Assembly (NCBI RefSeq): GCF_013394775.1
Contig: NZ_JABXYT010000001.1
Span: 634,501 to 698,500, forward strand
Length of the DNA stretch: 64,000 nt
Direction of reading: 5' to 3'
Source of the DNA: Oribacterium sp. oral taxon 102
Lineage (GTDB): Bacteria; Bacillota; Clostridia; Lachnospirales; Lachnospiraceae
Position numbers and translations under genes: made by a program. Position 1 is the stretch's first letter, and each line of letters opens with the position of its first letter. The notes under the pieces were generated by a model, which did no database searches, was not told the origin of the DNA, and was given only the letters and a program-made list of their open reading frames with translations. This document shows, in pieces, positions 52,241 to 62,143 of this stretch.

Positions 52241-52443
52241 TGAAGAAGAATACCTATTTAGAGGAGCTTAAGGCAAAGACTGCTGAGCAGCTCAATGAGG
52301 AGCTGGTCTCTGCGAAGAAGGAGCTTTTCAATCTGAGATTCCAGAATGCGACCAATCAGTTGGACAATACCGCCAGGATCACCGAGGTTCGCAAGAACAT
52401 CGCCCGGATTCAGACAGTTATCACTGAGAAGAAGAACGCGTGA
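52240..52443 (+). CDS. rpmC: 50S ribosomal protein L29
   Basis: 67 residues, two-helix protein next to the tunnel exit: [59 protein letters not shown]. Confidence 0.96.
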   Translation: MKKNTYLEELKAKTAEQLNEELVSAKKELFNLRFQNATNQLDNTARITEVRKNIARIQTVITEKKNA

Positions 52444-52460
52444 GGGGGGAGAGCGAAATA

Positions 52461-52715
52461 ATGGAGAGAAATCTTAGAAAGACCCGTATCGGTAAGGTCG
52501 TAAGTGCAAAGATGGATAAGACCATCGTAATCGCTATCGAAGATCACGTGAAGCACCCGCTGATTGGTAAGATTGTGAAGCGTACCGTGAAGATTTACGC
52601 ACACGATGAGAACAATGAGGCTGGAGAGGGCGACACCGTCAAGGTGATGGCTACCAGACCGCTGTCTAAGACCAAGAGATGGAGACTTGTTCAGGTCATC
52701 GAAAAGGCTAGATAA
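52461..52715 (+). CDS. rpsQ: 30S ribosomal protein S17
   Basis: 84 residues from ATG 52461 ([42 protein letters not shown]). An upstream ATG at 52440 lies in the rpmC end and adds unlikely residues. OB-fold 16S-binding protein. Confidence 0.96.
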   Translation: MERNLRKTRIGKVVSAKMDKTIVIAIEDHVKHPLIGKIVKRTVKIYAHDENNEAGEGDTVKVMATRPLSKTKRWRLVQVIEKAR

Positions 52716-52738
52716 GAGGAGCAGGGAAGGAGCATGAA

Positions 52739-53107
52739 ATGATTCAGCAGGAAACAAGACTTAAGGTTGCTGATAACACAGGCGCAAGAGAACTTCTCTG
52801 CATCCGTGTTATGGGCGGCTCTACCAGAAGATATGCCGCTGTCGGAGATATCATTGTGGCTTCTGTAAAGGATGCTACTCCGGGCGGACAGGTGAAGAAG
52901 GGAGATGTCGTAAAGGCAGTCGTGGTGAGAACGGTTGACGACATCCGCAGAAAGGATGGCAGCTACATTCGCTTCGATGAGAATGCGGCTGTTATCCTGA
53001 AGGAAGATGGCACTCCAAAGGGAACCCGTATCTTTGGACCAGTTGCCAGAGAGCTGAGAGATCATGGCTATATGAAGATCGTTTCTCTGGCTCCGGAAGT
53101 ATTATAA
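52739..53107 (+). CDS. rplN: 50S ribosomal protein L14
   Basis: 122 residues, first gene of the classical spc segment. [28 protein letters not shown] and [28 protein letters not shown] are canonical. Confidence 0.97.
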   Translation: MIQQETRLKVADNTGARELLCIRVMGGSTRRYAAVGDIIVASVKDATPGGQVKKGDVVKAVVVRTVDDIRRKDGSYIRFDENAAVILKEDGTPKGTRIFGPVARELRDHGYMKIVSLAPEVL

Positions 53108-53119
53108 GGAGGGACGGAG

Positions 53120-53425
53120 ATGCGTAGAATCAAGAAGGATGATATCGTCAAGATCATTGCCGGAAAGGACAGCGGCAAGCAGGGCAAGGTTCTTTCCTTC
53201 GACCCGAAGACAAACAGAGTAGTCGTTGAGGGCTGCAACATGGTAACTAAGCACCAGAAGCCGAACCAGACGAACGCGCAGGGCGGGATCCTTCACAAAG
53301 AGGCGTCGATCGACGCGTCCAATGTGATGCTGGTGGTAGACGGGCAGGCAACCAGAATCGGCTTCGAGCTCCGCGATGGCAAGAAGGTCAGAGTGGCGAA
53401 GAAGTCCGGCAAGGTTATCGACTGA
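53120..53425 (+). CDS. rplX: 50S ribosomal protein L24
   Basis: 101 residues with the KOW motif [24 protein letters not shown] and [35 protein letters not shown]. Assembly initiator of the large subunit. Confidence 0.97.
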   Translation: MRRIKKDDIVKIIAGKDSGKQGKVLSFDPKTNRVVVEGCNMVTKHQKPNQTNAQGGILHKEASIDASNVMLVVDGQATRIGFELRDGKKVRVAKKSGKVID

Positions 53426-53444
53426 GAGAAAGGAGGAATTTCAC

Positions 53445-53984
53445 ATGGCGAGATTAAAAGAGCAGTATAACAGTGAGATCAAGGAAGCTATGAAGAAGAA
53501 GTTCGGTTACAAGAATGTAAACGAAATTCCGAAGCTGGAGAAGATCGTGATCAACATGGGCGTCGGAGAAGCTAAGGAAAATTCCAAGGTTCTCGACAGT
53601 GCGGTCAGAGATCTGGAGATCATTACCGGCCAGCATGCGGTGACCACCAAGGCGAAGAAGTCTGTGGCGAACTTCAAGATCAGAGAGGGACAGGCGATCG
53701 GCTGTAAGGTGACGCTTCGAGGCGAGAGAATGTATGAGTTTGCGGACAGACTCATCAACCTTGCACTTCCCCGCGTCAGAGACTTCCGCGGTGTGAATCC
53801 CAACGCCTTCGACGGCAGAGGGAACTACGCGCTCGGACTCAAGGAGCAGATCATTTTCCCGGAGATCGAGTTCGATAAGGTGGATAAGGTAAGAGGTATG
53901 GACGTCATCTTCGTCACGACCGCAAAGACGGACGAGGAGGCGAGAGAGCTTCTCACGCTGTTCAATATGCCGTTTGCGAAGTAA
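53445..53984 (+). CDS. rplE: 50S ribosomal protein L5
   Basis: 179 residues from ATG 53445 after AAAGGAGG. Binds 5S r[61 protein letters not shown], and [31 protein letters not shown]. Confidence 0.97.
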   Translation: MARLKEQYNSEIKEAMKKKFGYKNVNEIPKLEKIVINMGVGEAKENSKVLDSAVRDLEIITGQHAVTTKAKKSVANFKIREGQAIGCKVTLRGERMYEFADRLINLALPRVRDFRGVNPNAFDGRGNYALGLKEQIIFPEIEFDKVDKVRGMDVIFVTTAKTDEEARELLTLFNMPFAK

Positions 53985-53998
53985 TCGGAGGAGAAGAT

Positions 53999-54184
53999 AT
54001 GGCAAAGTTATCAATGAAGTTAAAGCAGCAGAGACCCTCTAAGTTCTCTGTGAGAGAGTATACCAGATGCAAGATCTGCGGAAGACCTCACTCCGTTCTT
54101 CGTAAGTATGGCATCTGCCGTGTTTGCTTCCGTGAGCTGGCATATAAGGGAGAGATCCCCGGCGTAAGAAAAGCAAGCTGGTAA
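53999..54184 (+). CDS. rpsN: 30S ribosomal protein S14, zinc type
   Basis: 61 residues, the short type Z form with two C-x2-C pairs ([20 protein letters not shown]) holding zinc, ending [11 protein letters not shown]. Typical of Firmicutes. It is followed by an unusual hairpin-rich spacer instead of the expected short gap to rpsH. Confidence 0.97.
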   Translation: MAKLSMKLKQQRPSKFSVREYTRCKICGRPHSVLRKYGICRVCFRELAYKGEIPGVRKASW

Positions 54185-54191
54185 GAATGCA

Positions 54192-54398
54192 GCAATTTTC
54201 CATCAGGAAAATTGCGGAATGTACATGACCACTTTTCGAAGAAAAGTGTCCGGCAGAGCCGGATCGCACGCAGCCTTCCGAAAGGCAAGTGCGAGTCCCG
54301 GGGGAGACGATCATGCCGGGTTTTCCATCAGGAAAATTGCGGAGCGTGGGAAAGTAACAAAGCGCACCTCGATGAGAGGTCCCTGCCGCGAGGCAGGG
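54192..54398 (+). repeat. Array of short hairpins between rpsN and rpsH
   Basis: At least seven stem-loops follow one another: GCAATTTTCC-ATCA-GGAAAATTGC (54192-54215), CACTTTTC-GAA-GAAAAGTG (54230-54248), TCCGGC-AGA-GCCGGA (54249-54263), CGCAC/GTGCG enclosing GCCTT/AAGGC (54265-54293), CCCGG/CCGGG (54297-54320), TTTTCC-ATCA-GGAAAA (54321-54336), ACCTC/GAGGT (54366-54380) and CCCTGCC-GCGA-GGCAGGG (54381-54398). A 23-bp exact direct repeat occupies 54196-54218 and 54321-54343. None has a strong T-run. It may be a structured RNA, a repeat element insertion, or a regulator of rpsH expression. Confidence 0.75.
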
Positions 54399-54504
54399 CA
54401 GAGCCCTTTGCGATGTTTCACAGAGCGGAATATCGTGAAGGGCGACAATTTCTGGATTGTATTGAAAAAAATACTGAATTTTTTTGAAGATACGCCAGAC
54501 CGGG

Positions 54505-54532
54505 TTGAAAATCCGGATAAATTGTTTATAAT
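54505..54532 (+). promoter_or_regulatory. Internal promoter ahead of rpsH
   Basis: TTGAAA (54505-54510), 16-bp spacer, perfect TATAAT (54527-54532), about 80 bases before rpsH. It would restart transcription after the hairpin-rich spacer. Confidence 0.7.
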
Positions 54533-54614
54533 GTGAATGTCGCTCTGCCGTAACCGGTCTGAGTGGCATTTCGTTGTAATAAACTATTTTAGCAAAGAAA
54601 GGATATCCGTAATC

Positions 54615-55016
54615 ATGAGTATGAGTGATCCAATCGCAGATATGCTTACGAGAATTCGTAACGCGAACACTGCAAAGCATGACACAGTATGTATTCCCGC
54701 ATCGAAGATGAAGCTTGCCATCGCCAATATTCTCGTGGATGAGGGCTATGTTGAGAAGTGCGAGCTGGTGGAGAACGGCAAGTTCCAGGACATCAAGCTC
54801 AGCCTGAAGTATGGCGCATCCAAGAACGAAAAGATCATCGGCGGAATCAAGAAAATTTCCAAGCCGGGTCTCCGTGTCTATGCCGGCAAGGAGAATATGC
54901 CTCGTGTACTGGGCGGACTCGGCATTGCGATCGTATCCACCAATCAGGGCGTGATGACAGATAAGCAGGCAAGGAAGCTCGGCGTGGGCGGAGAGGTTCT
55001 CGCTTTCGTCTGGTAA
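54615..55016 (+). CDS. rpsH: 30S ribosomal protein S8
   Basis: 133 residues from ATG 54615 ([33 protein letters not shown]), ending [20 protein letters not shown] at 54597-54602 is the ribosome site. Upstream in-frame codons from 54537 lie within the promoter region and are not family-like. S8 regulates the spc operon in E. coli. Confidence 0.97.
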   Translation: MSMSDPIADMLTRIRNANTAKHDTVCIPASKMKLAIANILVDEGYVEKCELVENGKFQDIKLSLKYGASKNEKIIGGIKKISKPGLRVYAGKENMPRVLGGLGIAIVSTNQGVMTDKQARKLGVGGEVLAFVW

Positions 55017-55070
55017 GCAGCTGATTCTGAAAACAGTTTTATACTGACAATTTAAGAGAGGAGACATATT

Positions 55071-55613
55071 ATGTCACGAATCGGAAAATTACCGGTTGTG
55101 ATCCCGGCAGGTGTCACTGTTGAGATCAAGGACGGCAATACGGTTACCGTAAAGGGGCCGAAGGGTACGCTGGAGAGAAGCTTCGCACCGGAGCTGACCC
55201 TTACACAGGAGAATGGTGAGATTGTCGTTACGAGACCGAATGATAATAAGAAGGAGAAGTCCCTTCACGGCCTGACCAGAGCGCTGCTCCACAATATGGT
55301 GGTGGGCGTTACGGAGGGCTTCGAGAAGAAGCTGGAGGTCAACGGCGTCGGCTACAGAGCGGCGAAGCAGGGCAAGACCCTGACCCTGACCCTCGGCTAT
55401 TCTCATCCGGTCACCATGGAGGATCCGGAGGGACTCGAGACCGTCCTTGAGGGGCAGAATATCATTTTTGTCAGAGGTATCTCCAAGGAGAAGGTCGGGC
55501 AGTACGCTGCGGAGATCAGAGGCAAGAGAACACCGGAGCCGTATAAGGGCAAGGGCATCAAGTATGCTGATGAAGTGATCCGCCGTAAGGTTGGTAAGAC
55601 CGGTAAGAAGTAA
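55071..55613 (+). CDS. rplF: 50S ribosomal protein L6
   Basis: 180 residues. [34 protein letters not shown], then [25 protein letters not shown] and [28 protein letters not shown] are diagnostic. GAGGAG precedes the start. Confidence 0.97.
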   Translation: MSRIGKLPVVIPAGVTVEIKDGNTVTVKGPKGTLERSFAPELTLTQENGEIVVTRPNDNKKEKSLHGLTRALLHNMVVGVTEGFEKKLEVNGVGYRAAKQGKTLTLTLGYSHPVTMEDPEGLETVLEGQNIIFVRGISKEKVGQYAAEIRGKRTPEPYKGKGIKYADEVIRRKVGKTGKK

Positions 55614-55631
55614 TACAGGAGGAAAAGTAGA

Positions 55632-55994
55632 ATGGTTAGCAAGAAAAACAAAGCTGAACTTCGTCGTAAAAAGCATATGAGACTCAGAAACCGTTTCGCT
55701 GGCACTCCAGAGAGACCACGTCTTGCGGTTTTTCGGTCTGATAAGCATATGTATGCACAGATCATCGATGATGTGGCTGGCAATACGCTTTGCGCAGCTT
55801 CCACTCTTGATAAGGATGCCGGGCTTGCGAAGACGAACAACGTTGAAGCAGCGCAGTATGTCGGCAAGGCAATCGCCGAGAAGGCTCTGGCCAAGGGAAT
55901 CACACAGGTCTGCTTTGACAGAGGCGGATTCCTGTACCACGGTAAGGTTCAGGCACTGGCGGATGCTGCCAGAGAAGCTGGGCTTAAGTTCTAA
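55632..55994 (+). CDS. rplR: 50S ribosomal protein L18
   Basis: 120 residues, 5S rRNA-binding: [37 protein letters not shown] and [28 protein letters not shown]. Confidence 0.97.
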   Translation: MVSKKNKAELRRKKHMRLRNRFAGTPERPRLAVFRSDKHMYAQIIDDVAGNTLCAASTLDKDAGLAKTNNVEAAQYVGKAIAEKALAKGITQVCFDRGGFLYHGKVQALADAAREAGLKF

Positions 55995-56012
55995 TCGGGA
56001 GGAGTAAAGACA

Positions 56013-56522
56013 ATGAAGCGTGATAAAATTGATGCAAATCAGTTAGAATTAAACGACAATGTCGTTTCCATCAAGCGTGTCTCCAAGACCGTGAAGGGCG
56101 GACGCACCATGCGTTTCTCTGCGCTTGTCGTAGTGGGTGACGGCAACGGACATGTGGGCTGCGGCACCGGCAAGGCGCTGGAGGTTCCGGAGGCGATCCG
56201 CAAGGCGAAGGAAGCGGCGATCAGAAATATCATTACGATTCCGGTAAATGAAGAGCGTTCCGTGCCGCATGACTTCATCGGCAAGTTCGGCGCTTCCACC
56301 GTCCTTCTGAAGAAGGCTCCGGAAGGAACCGGCATCATCGCCGGCGGTCCTGCGCGTATGGTCTGCGAGCTGGCAGGCATCCGCAACATCCGTACCAAGT
56401 CTCTGGGCTCCAACAATAAGACCAACGTGGTCTATGCGACGCTTCAGGGGCTCACCTCGATGAAGACCCCGGCGCAGTTCGCGGCTCTGCGCGGTAAGTC
56501 CGTCGCAGAGATCACAGGTTAA
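56013..56522 (+). CDS. rpsE: 30S ribosomal protein S5
   Basis: 169 residues. The double-stranded-RNA-binding-like domain [43 protein letters not shown] is followed by the C-terminal domain [39 protein letters not shown]. Involved in decoding accuracy. Confidence 0.97.
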   Translation: MKRDKIDANQLELNDNVVSIKRVSKTVKGGRTMRFSALVVVGDGNGHVGCGTGKALEVPEAIRKAKEAAIRNIITIPVNEERSVPHDFIGKFGASTVLLKKAPEGTGIIAGGPARMVCELAGIRNIRTKSLGSNNKTNVVYATLQGLTSMKTPAQFAALRGKSVAEITG

Positions 56523-56539
56523 TACAGGGAGGTAATGAA

Positions 56540-56722
56540 ATGGCAGATAAGTTAAAGATTACATTAGTGAAGTCTCCAATCGCCGCTATCCCTAAGCAGA
56601 GAGCAACAGTGCAGGCGCTCGGGCTCAAGAAGATCCGGCAGTTTGTAGAGCTCCCCAATAACGGGGCCACCAAGGGTATGATTCAGAGAGTCAACCACCT
56701 TGTAAAAGTTGAAGAAATCTAA
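56540..56722 (+). CDS. rpmD: 50S ribosomal protein L30
   Basis: 60 residues: [55 protein letters not shown]. Normal bacterial short form. Confidence 0.96.
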   Translation: MADKLKITLVKSPIAAIPKQRATVQALGLKKIRQFVELPNNGATKGMIQRVNHLVKVEEI

Positions 56723-56733
56723 GGAGGCATACA

Positions 56734-57177
56734 ATGGAGTTAGCTAATTTAAGACCGGCTGATGGTTCGAAGCAGTCCAAGAACTTCAGACGTGGCCGTG
56801 GACATGGTTCGGGAAACGGCAAGACCGCTGGTAAAGGACATAAGGGACAGAAGGCTCGTTCCGGAGCACCGAGACCCGGCTTTGAGGGCGGCCAGATGCC
56901 TCTGTTCCGGCGCATTCCGAAGAGGGGCTTCACGGATCCCAACTCCAAGGTGATCACAGGCATCAACCTTTCCGTTCTCGAGGCGCGCTTCAATGACGGC
57001 GAAGACGTAACGCTGCTCTCTCTTCTGGAGAAGAATGTGATCAAGAAGGTTAACGACGGCGTGAAGATTCTCGGCAACGGCGAGCTCACCAAGAAGCTCA
57101 ACGTAAAGGTCAACGCGTTCTCGGCAAGTGCAAAGGAGAAGATCGAGGCTGTCGGCGGAACCTGCGAGGTGATCTAA
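56734..57177 (+). CDS. rplO: 50S ribosomal protein L15
   Basis: 147 residues. The Gly-rich N-terminal extension ([29 protein letters not shown]) and [17 protein letters not shown] are canonical. The stop shares one base with secY. Confidence 0.97.
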   Translation: MELANLRPADGSKQSKNFRRGRGHGSGNGKTAGKGHKGQKARSGAPRPGFEGGQMPLFRRIPKRGFTDPNSKVITGINLSVLEARFNDGEDVTLLSLLEKNVIKKVNDGVKILGNGELTKKLNVKVNAFSASAKEKIEAVGGTCEVI

Positions 57178-58517
57178 TGCTTCAAACGATACGAAATGCA
57201 TTCAAGGTTAAGGATCTGAGAGGCCGCTTCCTCTATGTCCTCCTGATGTTAGTAGTAATTCGGTTTGGATCCAATCTTCCTATCCCGGGTGTAAACTCGG
57301 GATATTTTGGAGATTTATTTAATAAGATGGCAAACAACGATGCCTTCGGCTGGTTCAATACCATGACGGGAGGCTCGTTTGAGCAGCTTTCGATCTTTGC
57401 GCTTTCGATCACCCCCTATATTACCTCCTCCATTATCATTCAGCTTCTGACTGTTGCTATCCCTGCACTGGAGGAAATGCAGAAGGACGGGGAAGAGGGC
57501 AGGAAAAAGATGACGATGTACACCAGGTGGATGACCATCGGGCTGGCGCTTATAGAGTCGCTGGCGATGGCTGTCGGCTTCGGGGGAAACGGGCTCTTGA
57601 TCGGCTTCGCGGAGGCGGGTGTGATCCGTAAGCTTGCGGATATCATGATCTGCGTGGTTGCGATGACGGCAGGCTCCGCCCTCCTGATGTGGATCGGCGA
57701 GCAGATCACGGACAAGGGCATCGGAAATGGAATCTCGCTGGTGCTGCTCTTCAATATTCTCTCCTCCATCCCGCAGGACTTCATGACGCTCTATGAGCGC
57801 TTCCTGATGGGGAAGAGCGTGGCGGCAATGGTGGTTTACGCGATCCTGATCGTTGCCGTTCTGCTCGTGCTGGTAGGCTTCACCGTCGTATTGCAGGCGG
57901 CGGAGCGCCGGATCCCGGTGCAGTATTCCCGCCGGGTGCAGGGCAGAGGGCTGGTCGGCGGCCAGCAGTCGCAGATCCCCTTGAAGGTCAATACCGCGAA
58001 TGTTATGCCGGTGATCTTCGCATCCTCGCTTCTGACGATGCCGGTAATCATCGGGCAGATCCTGAAGGTGGACTACGGCACGGTAGCAGGCAAGATTCTT
58101 TTGACGCTGAATTCCGGAAGCTGGTGCAAGCCGGATGCGCCGATCTATTCGATCGGACTTCTGATTTATATTCTGCTTCTCTACTTCTTCGCCTACTTCT
58201 ACACCTCGATCTCCTTCAATCCTTTGGAGGTTGCGAACAATATGAAGAAGCAGGGCGGCTTCATCCCCGGCATTCGCCCCGGTAAGCCGACCAGCGATTA
58301 TCTGGACGGGATTCTTACCTATATCATCTTCATCGGAGCGACGGGACTCCTGATCATCGCGCTGGTGCCGATCATCGTTTCCGGCGTTTTCAATGTGGGA
58401 AGGATTTCCTTCATGGGAACCTCTCTCCTGATTATCGTCGGCGTCGTGATCGAGACGCTGAAGTCGATCGACTCGCAGATGATCGTGAGAAACTACAAGG
58501 GATTCCTGGAGAATTGA
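57177..58517 (+). CDS. secY: Protein translocase channel subunit SecY
   Basis: 446 residues, ten transmembrane helices. Forms the membrane pore with SecE/Sec[41 protein letters not shown] at the start, the plug and TM2 region SIFALSITPYITSSIIIQLL, and the C5 loop NPLEVANNMKKQGGFIPGIRPGKPTSDYLD are all standard. Confidence 0.97.
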   Translation: MLQTIRNAFKVKDLRGRFLYVLLMLVVIRFGSNLPIPGVNSGYFGDLFNKMANNDAFGWFNTMTGGSFEQLSIFALSITPYITSSIIIQLLTVAIPALEEMQKDGEEGRKKMTMYTRWMTIGLALIESLAMAVGFGGNGLLIGFAEAGVIRKLADIMICVVAMTAGSALLMWIGEQITDKGIGNGISLVLLFNILSSIPQDFMTLYERFLMGKSVAAMVVYAILIVAVLLVLVGFTVVLQAAERRIPVQYSRRVQGRGLVGGQQSQIPLKVNTANVMPVIFASSLLTMPVIIGQILKVDYGTVAGKILLTLNSGSWCKPDAPIYSIGLLIYILLLYFFAYFYTSISFNPLEVANNMKKQGGFIPGIRPGKPTSDYLDGILTYIIFIGATGLLIIALVPIIVSGVFNVGRISFMGTSLLIIVGVVIETLKSIDSQMIVRNYKGFLEN

Positions 58518-58523
58518 TAAGTA

Positions 58524-58552
58524 AGCCTCCTAAGTGCCATGCTTAGGAGGCT
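58524..58552 (+). other. Perfect 11-bp hairpin between secY and adk
   Basis: AGCCTCCTAAG (58524-58534) pairs exactly with CTTAGGAGGCT (58542-58552). There is no T-run, so it looks like an RNA processing or stability element, or a weak attenuator, rather than a full terminator. Confidence 0.65.
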
Positions 58553-58646
58553 GTATGTGATTCTGGGTAACGGTTCAGGCAGGCGGCGTTGTGCCGGAAC
58601 GGACAGGGAAAGCCTGCTTTCATGGGACATATCAGGGAGAGCGGAG

Positions 58647-59288
58647 ATGAAAATTATCATGTTGGGGGCGCCGGGCGCCGGCAAGGGGACGCAGGCGATC
58701 AAGATCGCGGACAAGTACGGGATTCCGCATATTTCTACCGGAGATATCTTCCGCCAAAATATCAAGAGCGGAACGGAGCTTGGGAAAAAGGCGAAGAGCT
58801 ACATGGACAGAGGAGAGCTCGTTCCGGATGATGTGACGATCGGAATGCTTCTCGACCGGATCTCGGAGCCGGACTGCGCGGCCGGTTATGTACTGGACGG
58901 CTTCCCGCGTACGATCCCGCAGGCGGAGAGTCTGACCAGAGCGCTGGAGGAACGCGGCGAGAAGGTGGACTATGCGCTCGACATCGAGGTGCCGGACGCA
59001 AATATCGTGGAGCGGATGAGCGGGAGACGCGCCTGTCCGAAATGCGGGAATACCTATCATGTCGTCTATGCCGCGCCGGTTATGGAGAACATTTGCGACA
59101 GATGCGGCGCAGAGCTGATGATTCGTGCGGACGATAAGCCGGAGACGGTACAGGAGCGGCTGGATGTTTACCATAGACAGACAGAGCCTCTGATCCGGTA
59201 TTACCGCGGGGAGAATATACTCAGAGAGTTCGACGGGACACAGGAGCTGGAAAAGGTTTTTCAGGACATCGTCGAGGTTCTGGGGTAG
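58647..59288 (+). CDS. adk: Adenylate kinase (zinc-binding LID type)
   Basis: Converts ATP and AMP to two ADP. 213 residues from ATG 58647 (MKIIMLGAPGAGKGTQAIKIADKYGIPHISTGDIFR), with P-loop GAPGAGKGT. The LID domain carries C-x2-C...C-x2-C (CPKCGNTYHVVYAAPVMENICDRC), the metal-binding form usual in Gram-positives. Upstream in-frame codons from 58539 overlap the hairpin and are unlike the family. Confidence 0.96.
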   Translation: MKIIMLGAPGAGKGTQAIKIADKYGIPHISTGDIFRQNIKSGTELGKKAKSYMDRGELVPDDVTIGMLLDRISEPDCAAGYVLDGFPRTIPQAESLTRALEERGEKVDYALDIEVPDANIVERMSGRRACPKCGNTYHVVYAAPVMENICDRCGAELMIRADDKPETVQERLDVYHRQTEPLIRYYRGENILREFDGTQELEKVFQDIVEVLG

Positions 59289-59347
59289 CGGAGCCGGCAA
59301 GAACCACTTAAGTGAGTCCTTACCGTATGTGAAAGGACAGTATTATA

Positions 59348-60100
59348 ATGATAGAAATCAAGTCAAAGCGTGAGATCGAGCTGATGAGAGAGGCGGGGAA
59401 GGTGCTCTCGGAGGTGCATGAGAGGGTCGGAGAGAGAGTCGCACCGGGCCGCAGCACGAAGGAGTTGAACGATTACGCGGAGGGGCTCATCCGGAAGCTG
59501 GGCTGTACGCCGAGTTTCCTTCACCTCTACGATTTTCCGGCAGCGTGCTGCATTTCTGTGAATGAGGAGGTCATTCACGGGATTCCGGATAAGCATCGTA
59601 TCCTCGAGGAGGGGGATATCGTATCCTTCGATATTGGTACCTGCTACAAGGGCTATCACAGCGACGCAGCGAGAACCTGGGGGGTCGGCAGGATCTCTTC
59701 GGAGGCAGAGAAGCTGATCGCGGCATGCGAGCAGTCCTTCTGGGAGGGAGCGAGGAACGCGGTTCCGGGCAATCATTTGAACGACATCTGCAGCGCCATC
59801 GGAAACTATGCCTACAGCCTAGGCTACGGCGTGCTCGAGGATTATATCGGACACGGCATCGGGCACGAGGTGCACATGGATCCGGATGTGCCGAATTTCC
59901 CGATGAGGCGGAAGGGGCCGCTGCTGCAGGCAGGCATGACGCTCGCGGTCGAGCCTATGATTACCGTCGGCTCGAAGGAGGTCAGAGTGCTGGATAACGA
60001 CTGGACTGTCGTGACGATCGACGGAAAGCTTTCCTGTCATTATGAAAACACCATTTTGATCACAGAGAACGGGCCGGAGATTCTGAGCCTGGTTAGATAG
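59348..60100 (+). CDS. map: Methionine aminopeptidase
   Basis: Type I enzyme removing the initiator Met, 250 residues. Metal ligands appear in order: Asp in [20 protein letters not shown] (two Asp), His in [17 protein letters not shown], Glu in AVEPMITVG and Glu in [15 protein letters not shown]. The conserved substrate His is in NEEVIHGIP. Confidence 0.96.
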   Translation: MIEIKSKREIELMREAGKVLSEVHERVGERVAPGRSTKELNDYAEGLIRKLGCTPSFLHLYDFPAACCISVNEEVIHGIPDKHRILEEGDIVSFDIGTCYKGYHSDAARTWGVGRISSEAEKLIAACEQSFWEGARNAVPGNHLNDICSAIGNYAYSLGYGVLEDYIGHGIGHEVHMDPDVPNFPMRRKGPLLQAGMTLAVEPMITVGSKEVRVLDNDWTVVTIDGKLSCHYENTILITENGPEILSLVR

Positions 60101-60113
60101 AAGGAGTAATCGA

Positions 60114-60332
60114 ATGTCAAAGACAGATGTAATTGAGATCACAGGGAAGGTGATCGAGAAGCTTCCGAATGCGATGTTTCAGGTGGAGCTCGAGAACGGG
60201 CATCAGGTGCTCGCCCACATTTCCGGGAAGCTTCGTATGAACTACATCCGAATCCTCCCGGGAGACAAGGTCACGATCGAGCTTTCTCCGTATGATTTGT
60301 CCAAGGGAAGGATCATCTGGAGAGATAAATAA
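60114..60332 (+). CDS. infA: Translation initiation factor IF-1
   Basis: 72 residues, the normal length. OB-fold: [63 protein letters not shown]. Located, as usual in Firmicutes, between map and rpmJ. Confidence 0.97.
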   Translation: MSKTDVIEITGKVIEKLPNAMFQVELENGHQVLAHISGKLRMNYIRILPGDKVTIELSPYDLSKGRIIWRDK

Positions 60333-60365
60333 ATTGTACTTTAAAAAAAACAATATTAAAAAATC

Positions 60366-60406
60366 GACAGGTTTACTTTACCTGCCGGTTTTGTTAAAAT
60401 TATACG
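60366..60406 (+). promoter_or_regulatory. Hairpin and possible promoter between infA and rpmJ
   Basis: CAGGT (60368-60372) and ACCTG (60380-60384) form a short stem followed by GGTTTTG, a weak attenuator. TTTACC (60377-60382), 18-bp spacer and TATACG (60401-60406) form a modest promoter candidate for the alpha segment. The 114-base gap holds nothing else. Confidence 0.35.
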
Positions 60407-60446
60407 GCAACTTTGTTCGAATTCGTATTTAGAAAGGAAATTTACT

Positions 60447-60560
60447 ATGAAGGTAAGATCATCAGTAAAGCCGATCTGCGAAAAGTGCAAGGTCATTAAG
60501 CGGAAAGGTTCTATCAGAATTATCTGCGAAAACCCTAAGCATAAGCAGAGACAAGGTTAA
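60447..60560 (+). CDS. rpmJ: 50S ribosomal protein L36
   Basis: 37 residues: [37 protein letters not shown]. The zinc-binding C-x2-C...C-x4-H pattern is complete. AAAGGAAA at 60433-60440 is the ribosome site. Confidence 0.96.
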   Translation: MKVRSSVKPICEKCKVIKRKGSIRIICENPKHKQRQG

Positions 60561-60582
60561 TTTTTAACAGGAGGAAACAGAA

Positions 60583-60951
60583 ATGGCTCGTATTGCAGGT
60601 GTCGATTTACCGAGAGAGAAGCGCATCGAGATCGGTCTTACATACATTTACGGTATCGGACGATCCTCTGCGGACAAGATTCTCACGGCAACCAACGTAA
60701 ACCCGGATACTCGTGTCAAGGATCTCACAGATGATGAGGTGAAGGCGCTTGCCAACTACATCGCAGACAATCAGATGGTAGAGGGCGACCTCAGAAGAGA
60801 GATCGCGCTGAATATCAAGAGACTGCAGGAGATCGGCTGCTACAGAGGAATTCGTCACAGAAGAGGACTTCCGGTAAGAGGACAGAAGACGAAGACCAAT
60901 GCAAGAACACGCAAGGGCCCGAGAAAGACCGTCGCAAACAAGAAGAAGTAA
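60583..60951 (+). CDS. rpsM: 30S ribosomal protein S13
   Basis: 122 residues. [30 protein letters not shown] and [35 protein letters not shown] are canonical. Contacts tRNA and forms intersubunit bridges. Confidence 0.97.
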   Translation: MARIAGVDLPREKRIEIGLTYIYGIGRSSADKILTATNVNPDTRVKDLTDDEVKALANYIADNQMVEGDLRREIALNIKRLQEIGCYRGIRHRRGLPVRGQKTKTNARTRKGPRKTVANKKK

Positions 60952-61042
60952 TTCCGGGACGGAGATATCGGGAAGAAGTAACTATAGTGGGCTTCATGTT
61001 TTAAACACAGGAAGACAGAAAAGGAAAGTAGGTTAGTTTAAT

Positions 61043-61441
61043 ATGGCGAATAAGTCAACTGCTAAGAGAGTGACAAAAAAGCGCGTAAAGAAAAACGTTG
61101 AACGTGGACAGGCACATATCCAGTCATCCTTCAATAATACGATCGTTACATTGACGGATGCACAGGGCAACGCTCTTTCATGGGCAAGTGCCGGTGGTCT
61201 TGGTTTTAGAGGTTCAAGAAAATCTACTCCATATGCAGCACAGATGGCTGCTGAGACTGCTGTGAAGGCGGCTTTGGTACATGGGCTGAAGTATGTGGAT
61301 GTAATGGTCAAGGGTCCGGGCTCCGGAAGAGAGGCTGCGATCCGCGCACTTCAGGCAGGCGGACTCGAGGTTACCTCCATTAAGGACGTAACGCCGGTAC
61401 CGCACAATGGATGCCGTCCGCCGAAGCGTAGAAGAGTATAA
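61043..61441 (+). CDS. rpsK: 30S ribosomal protein S11
   Basis: 132 residues. [55 protein letters not shown] and the conserved end [16 protein letters not shown]. Forms the platform at the E site. Confidence 0.97.
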   Translation: MANKSTAKRVTKKRVKKNVERGQAHIQSSFNNTIVTLTDAQGNALSWASAGGLGFRGSRKSTPYAAQMAAETAVKAALVHGLKYVDVMVKGPGSGREAAIRALQAGGLEVTSIKDVTPVPHNGCRPPKRRRV

Positions 61442-61523
61442 GCACGGAGCGAGAGCTCAGCCCGAGGAAGCGAAGCGCGTAAAGGGCGTATCACATGAAA
61501 CAATATGATATTAGGAGGAAATT

Positions 61524-62117
61524 ATGGCAGTAGATAAGGTTCCTGTACTTAAAAGATGCAGATCACTGGGACTTGATCCGGTATTTTTAGGCGTAGATAA
61601 GAAGTCCAACAGACAGCCGAGAAACCAGAGAAGAAAGATGTCTGAGTACGGCCTGCAGCTTCGCGAGAAGCAGAAGGCGAAGTTCATCTACGGCGTATTG
61701 GAGAAGCCGTTCCGGAACTACTATGCGAAGGCAGAGAGGATGAGTGGACAGACTGGTGAGAACCTGATGGTTCTTCTGGAGTCCCGTCTGGATAGTGTGA
61801 TCTTCCGTATGGGACTTGCCCGTACGAGAAGAGAGGCGAGACAGGTGGTCGGACACAGACACGTTACTGTGAATGGTAAGATCGTGAACATCCCGTCCTA
61901 CCTCGTTTCTGCCGGCGATGTCATCGCGATCAAGGAGTCGATGAAGACCGCACAGAGATACAAGGACATCCTTGAGGTAACAAACGGCAGGATGATTCCG
62001 GCATGGCTGGAGGCCGATCAGGAGAAGATGACGGCTACCGTGAAGCAGCTCCCGCACAGAGAGGATATCGATGTGCCTGTAAACGAGATGCTGATCGTCG
62101 AGCTGTATTCTAAGTAA
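61524..62117 (+). CDS. rpsD: 30S ribosomal protein S4
   Basis: 197 residues. The S4 RNA-binding domain (ESRLDSVIFRMGLARTRREARQVVGHRHVTVNGKIVNIPSYLVSAGDVIAIKE) is clear. The N-terminus (VPVLKRCRSLGLDPVFLGVDKKSNRQPRNQRRKMSEYGLQLREKQKAKFIYGV) lacks the zinc cysteines of some S4 forms. Primary 16S-binding and assembly protein. Confidence 0.96.
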   Translation: MAVDKVPVLKRCRSLGLDPVFLGVDKKSNRQPRNQRRKMSEYGLQLREKQKAKFIYGVLEKPFRNYYAKAERMSGQTGENLMVLLESRLDSVIFRMGLARTRREARQVVGHRHVTVNGKIVNIPSYLVSAGDVIAIKESMKTAQRYKDILEVTNGRMIPAWLEADQEKMTATVKQLPHREDIDVPVNEMLIVELYSK

Positions 62118-62143
62118 TGAACCCCGTATGAAGGAGGCATTGC

